Assembly: GCF_025420485.1 (NCBI RefSeq)
Contig: NZ_JAOEFD010000007.1
Span: 92,260 to 156,259 of the forward strand
Direction of reading: 5' to 3'
DNA from: Nesterenkonia marinintestina
Lineage (GTDB): Bacteria; Actinomycetota; Actinomycetes; Actinomycetales; Micrococcaceae
Length of the DNA: 64,000 nt
Part shown: piece by piece, positions 36,951-44,181 of the stretch
How positions within the stretch are numbered: the first letter of the stretch is position 1
Layout: the number at the start of each line of letters is the position of its first letter
Notes under the pieces: generated by a model
Seen by the model: the letters and a program-made list of their open reading frames with translations, nothing else
What the model was told of the DNA's origin: nothing
The model's database searches: none
Position numbers and translations under genes: made by a program

Positions 36951-37162
36951 CAGGTGTGCTTCCAGAGGGGTGAGGTGTGGGGCGGGGATCCCGCGGCCGC
37001 CGGGCCGCACGATAGACTGACGCCCTGATGCGGCGCCTGCGGCGCAGCGGTGGCCGCAGATCAGGACACTGACAGGATAGACGACGTCGACGTGACGGCA
37101 TTCCGCCCCGTGACGGGGACCGGCCGCTCCGGCGTCGCAGCGATCGGGAGGATCAGCCCACC

Positions 37163-37471
37163 GTGCCAGAGTCGAAGAAGCGTCGGAACCGCGGAGGCCG
37201 CGGGTCTGCGCCCCAGAACGACGCCGTCGAGCGCAGCTCGTCGCCGTTCCGCGCCGAGCCGGAGGTCGAGCATCTGGAGTTCGAGGATGAGGGTCTGCCC
37301 ACCTGGTATCGGGTGACGATGATCGGTCTGCTCATCCTGGGCCTGCTGTGGCTGGTGGTCTGGTACATCACCGACGGCCTGCTGCCTCTGGCTGTGGCCG
37401 GGAACTGGAACGTGGCCATCGGCTTCGGAATCTCGATGACCGGCTTCATGATGATGATGCGCTGGCAGTAG
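37163..37471 (+). CDS. crgA: Cell division protein CrgA
   Basis: A 102 aa divisome membrane protein with a basic N-terminus (PESKKRRNRGGRG) and two helices (MIGLLILGLLWLVVWYITDG and IGFGISMTGFMMMM), the exact CrgA layout. It recruits PBPs and FtsZ-ring partners in Mycobacterium and Streptomyces. The GTG start at 37163 follows GGGAGG. The 212 bp upstream holds a possible -10 TAGACT at 37013. A strong terminator follows. Confidence 0.93.
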   Translation: MPESKKRRNRGGRGSAPQNDAVERSSSPFRAEPEVEHLEFEDEGLPTWYRVTMIGLLILGLLWLVVWYITDGLLPLAVAGNWNVAIGFGISMTGFMMMMRWQ

Positions 37472-37491
37472 CCTCCCCCGGCCCACCCCGG

Positions 37492-37536
37492 ACGCACGTG
37501 GGGCCCGCACCGTATCGGTGCGGGCCCCACGTGCGT
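37492..37536. terminator. Bidirectional terminator between crgA and the Lys/Pro/Ala protein
   Basis: A perfect 21 bp inverted repeat (arms 37492-37512 and 37516-37536) with a 3 nt loop lies between two convergent genes. It is one of the strongest hairpins in the window. Confidence 0.85.
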
Positions 37537-37556
37537 GGTGACCGTCTGAGGGACGA

Positions 37557-38555
37557 TCAGGTGGCGGGCTTGGGCTTGGGCACCTCGCCGCCGTCGTCCT
37601 TCTTGGGAGCCTCAGGCTTCTCCACCGGCTTGGTCTCCGCCTGCTGTCCGGCCGGCTTCTCCGCCGACTTGGCCTGCGGCTTCTCGGCCGGCTTCTCAGC
37701 GGGCTTCTCGGCCGGCTTCGTCTCAGCCTTCTCCGCCGGCTTCGGGGCCGGGGCGGCGGGCTTCTCCGCCGGCTTGGACTCCGTGGCCGGGGCCGACGCC
37801 GGGGCGGCCTGCGGCGCCTTCTCGGCGGCGGGCCGGGTCTCCACCGGCTTGATCGGCGTCGAGTCGGTGGCCTTGGCGGTCACCGGCTGCGGCTTCTTCC
37901 ACGGGTCCTCCACCGGCTGGGAGGCGCGCCAGGCGGCGACGGCCGCGGTCACACCGGCGGCGACGAGGCCGAAGACGAGGAGACCCTTGCGGCGGGACTG
38001 ACGACGCTGCTGCTTCTTCAGCGACTTCGAGGCCTGCTTGGCGTACTTCTCGGAGTTCTTCCGCAGCTTCTTGACGATCTTCTTGTCGCCGGTGGCCTTG
38101 ATCAGGGCCTTCTCGACCCGCGGGTCGACCTCTGCCTTGTGGATGAGCTTCGCGGTGCGGTCCGCGTAGTCGCCCAGCCGTGCCGAAGCCTCCGGGACGT
38201 ACTTCTCCGTCAGGTTGGCCTTGGCGTCGCCGTACTTGGCGCGGGCCTGCTCCACCTGGGCCTTGGCCTGGGGGGAGAGCCGACCGTACTGCTTGTCCGC
38301 TTGGGCGCTGAGGCCGGAGGCCGCGCGCGAGGAGTAGTCGCGGATCTTCTCACCGGCCACGGAGGCGCCGACGCCGGCCTGGCTCACGGCCCGCTGCGAC
38401 GCGTCCTGCACCTTCGGGGCGCCCTTGCGGTATGCGTCCTCGGCCCAGTCGGCGGCCTGGGCGAGCTTGGGCGCCGTCCAGTCCCGGGCTGAGTCGACGC
38501 CGGCCAGCACGTTGTGCCGCCAGGTGTGGGACGCCTTCTTCTTCTTGCCGAACAT
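37557..38555 (-). CDS. Single-pass membrane protein with Lys/Pro/Ala/Glu-rich tail
   Basis: Protein of 332 aa starting at ATG 38555 with GGAGG upstream (MFGKKKKASHTW). Residues 10-165 are helical with an Ala/Gln/Lys bias; 170-195 are strongly basic (KKIVKKLRKNSEKYAKQASK, KKQQRRQSRRK); a membrane helix follows (LLVFGLVAAGVTAAVAAW). The last 110 residues are repeats of KPAEKPA-type units. Similar proteins occur beside crgA in Micrococcales without a known role. The basic juxtamembrane patch could bind DNA or anionic lipid. Confidence 0.75.
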   Translation of the reverse strand: MFGKKKKASHTWRHNVLAGVDSARDWTAPKLAQAADWAEDAYRKGAPKVQDASQRAVSQAGVGASVAGEKIRDYSSRAASGLSAQADKQYGRLSPQAKAQVEQARAKYGDAKANLTEKYVPEASARLGDYADRTAKLIHKAEVDPRVEKALIKATGDKKIVKKLRKNSEKYAKQASKSLKKQQRRQSRRKGLLVFGLVAAGVTAAVAAWRASQPVEDPWKKPQPVTAKATDSTPIKPVETRPAAEKAPQAAPASAPATESKPAEKPAAPAPKPAEKAETKPAEKPAEKPAEKPQAKSAEKPAGQQAETKPVEKPEAPKKDDGGEVPKPKPAT

Positions 38556-38701
38556 GCATGTCCTCCGATTCAGGATCGTGTGCTCTGCCCCCCAGCCTAC
38601 GACCTCGCGGGGGTTCACCGCTATGACGCACACGACCAGGGCTGACATGGGACGTCACCACCGGGTCCGCGGCCCCCGTCGGGGATGAGAAGATGGGTGG
38701 C

Positions 38702-39247
38702 ATGACTGCTGCAGCAACTCACAAGGCCGCCGTCCGCACCTCCGCGGGAGAGATCCACCTCGAGCTCTTCGGCCACCACGCCCCGAAGACCGTGCAGAAC
38801 TTCGTGGGCCTGGCCACCGGAGAGATCACCTGGACCCACCCGGAGTCGGGTGAGGAGAAGACCGGGACGCCGCTGTACGACGGCACGATCTTCCACCGCA
38901 TCATCGCCGACTTCATGATCCAGGGCGGAGACCCCCTGGGCATGGGCGTGGGCGGACCGGGCTACCAGTTCGACGACGAGATCCACCCGGAGCTGGACTT
39001 CACCGAGCCGTACAAGCTGGCCATGGCCAACGCCGGGGTGCGCAACGGCCGCGGCACCAACGGATCCCAGTTCTTCATCACCACCGTGCCGACCACCTGG
39101 CTGCAGGGCAAGCACACCATCTTCGGCGAGGTCGTCGACGCCGACTCCCGCAGGGTCGTCGACGAGCTCAACAAGGTGCGCACCGACATGCGCGACCGCC
39201 CGAAGGAGGACGTGGTCATCGAGACGATCGAGATCACCGAGCTCTGA
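38702..39247 (+). CDS. ppiA: Cyclophilin-type peptidyl-prolyl cis-trans isomerase
   Basis: Cytoplasmic folding catalyst of 181 aa. Cyclophilin core motifs: FHRIIADFMIQGGDP (catalytic Arg and Phe), GTNGSQFFIT and WLQGKHTIFGEV. There is no signal peptide. ATG 38702 (MTAAATHKAA) is preferred; ATG 38693 adds MGG in frame. Its stop at 39247 is in the same reading frame as the rhomboid gene downstream. Confidence 0.92.
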   Translation: MTAAATHKAAVRTSAGEIHLELFGHHAPKTVQNFVGLATGEITWTHPESGEEKTGTPLYDGTIFHRIIADFMIQGGDPLGMGVGGPGYQFDDEIHPELDFTEPYKLAMANAGVRNGRGTNGSQFFITTVPTTWLQGKHTIFGEVVDADSRRVVDELNKVRTDMRDRPKEDVVIETIEITEL

Positions 39248-39270
39248 CCCGCCATCACTGAGCATCACGA

Positions 39271-39304
39271 CGACGGGGCCGCTCCTGCCGGGGCGGCCCC
39301 GTCG
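39271..39304 (+). terminator. GC-rich hairpin between ppiA and the rhomboid gene
   Basis: 15 bp stem with one G-T pair (arms 39271-39285 and 39290-39304) and loop TGCC, 24 bp after the ppiA stop. It looks like a ppiA terminator, yet it overlaps sequence that reads as the natural N-terminus of the rhomboid protein. Confidence 0.6.
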
Positions 39305-39379
39305 TGTCTGCGCCACCCGGACCGGGCCACCGGACTTCGGTGTCAGCGCTGCGAGCGCCCGGCCTGCCCAGAATGCCTG

Positions 39380-40129
39380 GTGCAGGCGCCGGTGGGATTC
39401 CAGTGCGTGGACTGCGTGCGGCGGGCCGCGGCGGCCCGTCCGACTCCGCGCACCCGGTTCGGCGCGCCGGCGTCGCGGTCCGGGCGTCCGCTGCTGACCT
39501 ACGGGCTGATCGCGCTCTGCGTGGTGATGTATGCGCTGCAGCTGGGCGTCTCGGGCCTCACTGATGCGACGGCGTTCGCCCCGGCGGCGATGTCCGAGGT
39601 GTGGTTCGAGCCGTGGCGGATGCTGACCTCGTCGATCGTGCATTCGCCGGGCAACGCCATGCATCTGGCGTTCAACATGCTCGCCCTGTGGTTCATCGGC
39701 CGCACCCTGGAGCCGGCCCTGGGCCTCTGGCGCTATGCCGCACTGCTGGTGCTCTCGGCGATCGGGGGCTCGGCGGCGGTGCTGTGGCTGACCGACCCGC
39801 AGACTCCGACCCTGGGTGCCTCGGGCATCGTGTTCGGCCTCTTCGGCGCCCTGTTCGTGCTGATGCGCTCCGCCGGAGGGCAGGTCGGCGGGATCGCGGT
39901 GCTGCTGGCGGTGAATCTGGTCTTCAGCTTCGCGGTGCCGAACATCTCCTGGCAGGGGCATCTGGGCGGGCTGCTCACCGGCGTGCTGTGCGCCGCGGTG
40001 ATCGCCTACGCCCCGAGGGGACGGCTCCGCGGGACCTGGCAGGCGCTGGGTCTGGCTTCGGCGGCGGTGCTGCTGGTGATCCTGACCTGGGCGGGGATGC
40101 TCAGCTATGCGGATCTCGTGGCCGGCTGA
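39380..40129 (+). CDS. Rhomboid family intramembrane serine protease
   Basis: Six-helix membrane protease. The catalytic Ser is in LGASGIVFGLFGALFVLM, the His in WQGHLGGLLTG; the HLAFNMLALWFIG loop is typical. The first ordinary start is GTG 39380 (249 aa). However, the frame is open back to 39248 and reads a complete zinc-finger-like block with the spacing C-x2-H ... CQRC ... CPEC ... CVDC, which is normal at the N-terminus of actinobacterial rhomboids. No ATG, GTG or TTG precedes it. An ATC at 39254 would give a natural-looking ITEHHDDGAAP start and 291 aa. Confidence 0.88.
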   Translation: MQAPVGFQCVDCVRRAAAARPTPRTRFGAPASRSGRPLLTYGLIALCVVMYALQLGVSGLTDATAFAPAAMSEVWFEPWRMLTSSIVHSPGNAMHLAFNMLALWFIGRTLEPALGLWRYAALLVLSAIGGSAAVLWLTDPQTPTLGASGIVFGLFGALFVLMRSAGGQVGGIAVLLAVNLVFSFAVPNISWQGHLGGLLTGVLCAAVIAYAPRGRLRGTWQALGLASAAVLLVILTWAGMLSYADLVAG

Positions 40130-40140
40130 GCCGGCTCCCG

Positions 40141-40162
40141 TTCTCCACAGGCGTTATCCACA
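40141..40162 (+). promoter_or_regulatory. Pair of DnaA-box-like sites
   Basis: A perfect consensus DnaA box, TTATCCACA (40154-40162), and a one-mismatch copy, TTCTCCACA (40141-40149), lie in the same orientation 4 bp apart, just after the rhomboid stop. Two boxes are too few for an origin; they may titrate DnaA or regulate the next gene. The cell-wall cluster is usually near oriC. Confidence 0.5.
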
Positions 40163-40263
40163 GTGTGAAGAAACTACACACGTGTGATTCGACCGTCCCG
40201 GACGATCCCGCCCGTCGTCCGTCCCCTCCCGGGAACGCGGCTCTTGTCGCCCTCGGGCGGATC

Positions 40264-40288
40264 GTATATCTTCGGGTATACATATGAT
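40264..40288. promoter_or_regulatory. AT-rich operator/promoter region before the homoprotocatechuate operon
   Basis: GTATA-N8-TATAC (40264-40281) is a perfect inverted repeat, followed by CATATGAT. It is an AT-rich island in GC-rich DNA, 35 nt before the GTG start of the FAH-RraA gene, and a likely site for the GntR regulator of the operon. GGAGG at 40304 is the ribosome site. Confidence 0.4.
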
Positions 40289-40315
40289 GTGGACCACAGC
40301 TCTGGAGGACGCCCT

Positions 40316-41881
40316 GTGACCGGATCCGACCCGCACGAGACTCCCGCCGGACAGCCGTCGACTCCCCCGCCGGGACCGCCCGCGCCGGGCAAGGTCATCG
40401 CCGTCCACATCAGCTACGAGTCGCGCGCGGCCGAGCGTGGGCGCCGCCCCCAGGCACCGTCGTACTTCCTCAAGCCGACCAGCTCGCTCAGCTCCTCCGG
40501 GGCCCCGGCGGTCCGGCCGGCCGGCACCGAGCTGCTCGGGTTCGAGGGCGAGGTCGCCCTGATCATCGGCGCACCGGCCCGCCAGGTGCCGCTGGAGCGC
40601 GCCTGGGACCACGTCGGCTGGATCACCGCCTCCGACGACCTGGGGCTCTACGACCTGCGCAGCAACGACAAGGGCTCCAACCTGCGGAACAAGGGCCGCG
40701 ACGGCTACACCCCCGTCGGTCCGCAGCTCATCGACGCCCGGGCGGTGGACCCGAACTCCCTGCGGGTGCGCACCTGGCGCAACGGGGAGCTGGTCCAGGA
40801 GGACACCACCGCCGCGATGATCTTCCCGCTGGTACAGATCGTCGCCGACCTCTCCCAGCACCTGACCCTGCAGCCGGGCGACCTGATCCTCACCGGCACC
40901 CCGGCCGGTGCGAGCGTGGCGGTGCCCGGCGACGTGATAGAGGTCGAGGTCGACGCCCCCGCCGCCGAAGGTTCGCCGTCGACGGGGCGGCTGGTCACCC
41001 ACATCGTCGAGGGTGAGGGTTCCTTCGACCCGGCCCTGGGCTCCAGTCCGAGCGTGGACGACCACCAGCGTGAGGAGGCCTGGGGCTCCCGGGAGGCCGC
41101 CGGCCTGCCCCCGCAGCCCAGCGCGGCCGAGCAGGCGTCTGAACCGGCGTCGGAGCAGGCGTCTGAGCCCGCCCCGGCACGCACCCTGTCCCCCGCCCTG
41201 CGGGAGAAGCTCGAGGAGGTCCCGGTCGCCGGGCTCGCCCAGGAGCTGCGGAAGCGCGGGCTGAACAACGTCGTCATCGACGGCGTGCGACCCCAGCGTC
41301 CCGGCACCAAGCTGGTCGGCACCGCGAAGACCCTGCGGTTCGTGCCCAACCGGGAGGACCTGTTCAAGACCCACGGCGGCGGCTTCAACGCCCAGAAGCG
41401 CGCGTTCGACTCGGTCGGCGAAGGTGAGGTCCTCATCATCGAAGCCCGCGGAGAGACCGGTTCGGGCACCCTGGGCGACATCCTCGCCCTGCGCGCTCAG
41501 GCCCGCGGCGCCGCCGGTGTGGTCACCGACGGCGGGGTCCGCGACGACGCCGCCGTCGCCGAGATCGGCCTGCCCGTGTTCTCCAACGGCGCCCACCCGG
41601 CGGTGCTGGGCCGTAAGCACGTGCCCTGGGACGTCGACGTCGCCGTGGCCTGCGGCGGGGCCGCCGTGCTGCCGGGCGACATCATCGTCGGCGACGACGA
41701 CGGTGTGCTCGTGCTGCCCCCGGACATCGCCGAGGAGGTCGTCGAGGCCGCGCTGACCAAGGAGTCGGAGGATGCCTGGGTCGCCGCGCGCGTCGCCGAG
41801 GGACACCCGGTGGACGGGCTGTTCCCGATGAACGCCGAATGGCGCGCCCGCTATGAGCAGGAGCGCGGACGTGACGGCTGA
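40316..41881 (+). CDS. Fused FAH-family isomerase/decarboxylase and RraA-like protein (homoprotocatechuate pathway)
   Basis: A 521 aa two-domain protein. Residues of about 20-235 are a fumarylacetoacetate-hydrolase/HpaG domain (LGFEGEVALIIG, DDLGLYDLRSNDKGSNLRNKGRDG, LILTGTPAGASV), expected to isomerise or decarboxylate the ring-cleavage product after HpaE. A linker rich in Ala, Ser, Glu and Pro leads to an RraA/MenG-like domain at about 300-510 (GDILALRAQARGAAGVVTDGGVRD with the Arg-Asp active-site motif), a fold that includes metal-dependent decarboxylases and aldolases. Together they may cover the two HpaG half-reactions. GTG 40316 has GGAGG upstream; the 3' end overlaps gntR. Confidence 0.83.
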   Translation: MTGSDPHETPAGQPSTPPPGPPAPGKVIAVHISYESRAAERGRRPQAPSYFLKPTSSLSSSGAPAVRPAGTELLGFEGEVALIIGAPARQVPLERAWDHVGWITASDDLGLYDLRSNDKGSNLRNKGRDGYTPVGPQLIDARAVDPNSLRVRTWRNGELVQEDTTAAMIFPLVQIVADLSQHLTLQPGDLILTGTPAGASVAVPGDVIEVEVDAPAAEGSPSTGRLVTHIVEGEGSFDPALGSSPSVDDHQREEAWGSREAAGLPPQPSAAEQASEPASEQASEPAPARTLSPALREKLEEVPVAGLAQELRKRGLNNVVIDGVRPQRPGTKLVGTAKTLRFVPNREDLFKTHGGGFNAQKRAFDSVGEGEVLIIEARGETGSGTLGDILALRAQARGAAGVVTDGGVRDDAAVAEIGLPVFSNGAHPAVLGRKHVPWDVDVAVACGGAAVLPGDIIVGDDDGVLVLPPDIAEEVVEAALTKESEDAWVAARVAEGHPVDGLFPMNAEWRARYEQERGRDG

Positions 41882-42539
41882 GGCCGCCCCGACGGTCAGC
41901 AAGTCTCAGCGCACCTACGAATGGGTGCGGGAGCGGATCCTGTCCCGGGAGTTCAGCCCCGGATACCGGCTGGTGCTCGGTGCGATCGCCGCAGAGCTCG
42001 AGGTCTCGGCGGTGCCGGTCCGCGAAGCGGTGCGCCGGCTGGAGGCCGAGGGGCTGGTCGAGTTCGAGAAGAACGTCGGCGCGCGGGTCGCCACCATCGA
42101 TGAGGCCGCCTACCACAACACCATGGAGACCCTCGGCGCCCTGGAGGGGGTGGCCACCGCCCTGGCGCTGCCGCTGCTGACGACCTCGGACCTGGACCGG
42201 GCCGAGGCCCTGAACGCGGAGATGCGCAGGCTGCTCGAGGACTTCGACCCGGTGCGGTTCACCTCCCTGAACGAGCAGTTCCACCGGGTGCTGTTCGTGC
42301 GCTGCCCCAACCCGCACATCGGCGAACTGGTCGGCCGCGGCTGGAACCGGCTGGCCGGTCTGCGCCGGTCCACCTTCAGCTTCGTGCCCGCCCGGGCGAA
42401 GGAGTCGGTGGCCGAGCATCAGCGCATCCTCGAACTCATCCGCACCGGCGCCGACGCCCTCGACGTGGAGATGGCGGTGCGCCACCATCGGTGGAAGACC
42501 GTCTCCGCGTACCGCGAGGCCTCCCACAGCACCCCCTGA
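41871..42539 (+). CDS. GntR family regulator of the homoprotocatechuate operon
   Basis: 222 aa FCD-type GntR regulator. N-terminal winged helix (YEWVRERILSREFSPGYRLVLG, here residues 15-36; recognition helix VSAVPVREAVRRLEAEG) and a helical effector domain from about 85 (LNEQFHRVLFVRCPNPHI). GTG 41871 has AGGAG at good spacing; ATG 41853 is the alternative. Either way it overlaps the end of the FAH-RraA gene, so the regulator is co-transcribed with the pathway it probably controls. Confidence 0.85.
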   Translation: MTAEAAPTVSKSQRTYEWVRERILSREFSPGYRLVLGAIAAELEVSAVPVREAVRRLEAEGLVEFEKNVGARVATIDEAAYHNTMETLGALEGVATALALPLLTTSDLDRAEALNAEMRRLLEDFDPVRFTSLNEQFHRVLFVRCPNPHIGELVGRGWNRLAGLRRSTFSFVPARAKESVAEHQRILELIRTGADALDVEMAVRHHRWKTVSAYREASHSTP

Positions 42540-42611
42540 GGCCCGCCGTCTCCGCCGACCCCGAACTCCGAAGACCTTCCGGACGTCCCCCACCGCAGGA
42601 GGAAGAACACC

Positions 42612-44147
42612 ATGACCGAGACCGAGCCGACCACCCAGCAGACCACCCAGCAGCCCCCGGCGGACCTGCCCGACGTGCTGCGCCACTACATCGGCGGGCA
42701 GTTCGTCGACTCGATCGACGGGGAGACCTTCGAGGTCCTCGACCCGGTGACCAACCGGCCCTACATCCGCGCGGCCTCCGGGAAGCCCGCCGACGTCGAC
42801 GCCGCCGTCGCCGCGGCGAAGGACGCCTTCGAGCACGGACCCTGGCCCTCGATGCTGCCGCGTGAGCGCGCGAAGGTGCTCAACCGCATCGCCGACATCG
42901 TCGAATCCCGCGGCCGGGACCTCGCACAGATGGAGTGCTTCGACACCGGTCTGCCGATCACCCAGGCGCTGGGCCAGGCCAAGCGCGCCGCCGAGAACTT
43001 CCGGTTCTTCGCGGACCTGATCGTCGCCCAGCACGACGACGCGTTCAAGGTGCCGGGCCGCCAGGCGAACTACGTCAACCGCAAGCCGATCGGCGTGGCC
43101 GGACTCATCACCCCGTGGAACACCCCGTTCATGCTGGAGTCCTGGAAGCTGGCCCCGGCCATCGCCACCGGCAACACCGTGGTGCTCAAGCCGGCCGAGT
43201 TCACCCCGCTCTCGGCCTCCCTGTGGCCGGGCATCTTCGAGGAGGCCGGGCTGCCCGCCGGCGTGTTCAACCTGGTCAACGGCTTCGGCGAGGAGGGCTT
43301 CGCCGGCGACCCGCTGGTCAAGCACCCGGACGTGCCGCTGATCTCCTTCACCGGGGAGTCCACCACCGGACAGATCATCTTCGCCAACGCGGCCCCGCAG
43401 CTGAAGGGCCTCTCGATGGAGCTGGGCGGGAAGTCCCCGGCGGTGGTCTTCGAGGACGCCGATCTGGAGACCGCGATCGACGCCACCATCTTCGGCGTGT
43501 TCTCGCTCAACGGCGAGCGCTGCACCGCCGGCTCCCGCATCCTGGTCCAGCGCAGCATCTACGACGAGTTCGTCTCCCGCTACGCCGCCCAGGCCGACCG
43601 GGTGAAGGTCGGGCTGCCGCAGGACGACGCCACGGAGGTCGGGGCCCTGGTCCACCCGGAGCACTTCGAGAAGGTCATGAGCTACGTGGAGCTGGGCAAG
43701 GAGGAGGCGCGGCTGGTGGCCGGCGGCGCTCGTCCGGAGGAGTTCCCGGAGGGCAACTTCGTGCGGCCCACGGTCTTCGCCGACGTCTCCCCCGAGGCCC
43801 GGATCTTCCAGGAGGAGATCTTCGGTCCGGTCGTCGCCATCACTCCCTTCGACACCGACGAGGAGGCCCTCGAGCTGGCGAACAACACCCGCTACGGGCT
43901 GGCCGCCTACATCTGGACCAACGACCTCAAGCGCGCCCACAACTTCTCGCAGAACGTCGAGGCGGGCATGGTGTGGCTGAACTCGAACAACGTGAGGGAC
44001 CTGCGCACCCCCTTCGGCGGGGTGAAGGCCTCGGGACTGGGTCACGAGGGCGGCTACCGGTCCGTCGACTTCTACACCGATCAGCAGGCGGTGCACATCA
44101 ACCTCGGCGAGGTCCACAACCCCGTCTTCGGCAAGGACGCCTCGTGA
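42612..44147 (+). CDS. hpaE: 5-carboxymethyl-2-hydroxymuconate semialdehyde dehydrogenase
   Basis: NAD-dependent aldehyde dehydrogenase of 511 aa oxidising the HpaD product. Motifs: TPWNTPFMLESWKLAPAIA, the FTGES NAD loop, MELGGKSP with catalytic Glu, and NGERCTAGSR with catalytic Cys. EEIFGPVV and the C-terminal PFGGVKASGLGHEGG are as in HpaE. The N-terminal 15 residues are a Thr/Gln-rich extension. ATG 42612 follows AGGAGGAAG. Pathway assignment rests on hpaD, hpaH and hpaI downstream. Confidence 0.9.
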   Translation: MTETEPTTQQTTQQPPADLPDVLRHYIGGQFVDSIDGETFEVLDPVTNRPYIRAASGKPADVDAAVAAAKDAFEHGPWPSMLPRERAKVLNRIADIVESRGRDLAQMECFDTGLPITQALGQAKRAAENFRFFADLIVAQHDDAFKVPGRQANYVNRKPIGVAGLITPWNTPFMLESWKLAPAIATGNTVVLKPAEFTPLSASLWPGIFEEAGLPAGVFNLVNGFGEEGFAGDPLVKHPDVPLISFTGESTTGQIIFANAAPQLKGLSMELGGKSPAVVFEDADLETAIDATIFGVFSLNGERCTAGSRILVQRSIYDEFVSRYAAQADRVKVGLPQDDATEVGALVHPEHFEKVMSYVELGKEEARLVAGGARPEEFPEGNFVRPTVFADVSPEARIFQEEIFGPVVAITPFDTDEEALELANNTRYGLAAYIWTNDLKRAHNFSQNVEAGMVWLNSNNVRDLRTPFGGVKASGLGHEGGYRSVDFYTDQQAVHINLGEVHNPVFGKDAS

Positions 44148-44181
44148 GCCCCCTGGGCATGGACGGATCCGACCGGGTCCG

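Noticed and set aside
40141..40162. Chromosome replication origin
   Set aside because: Only two DnaA boxes, no AT-rich unwinding element and no dnaA or dnaN beside it.
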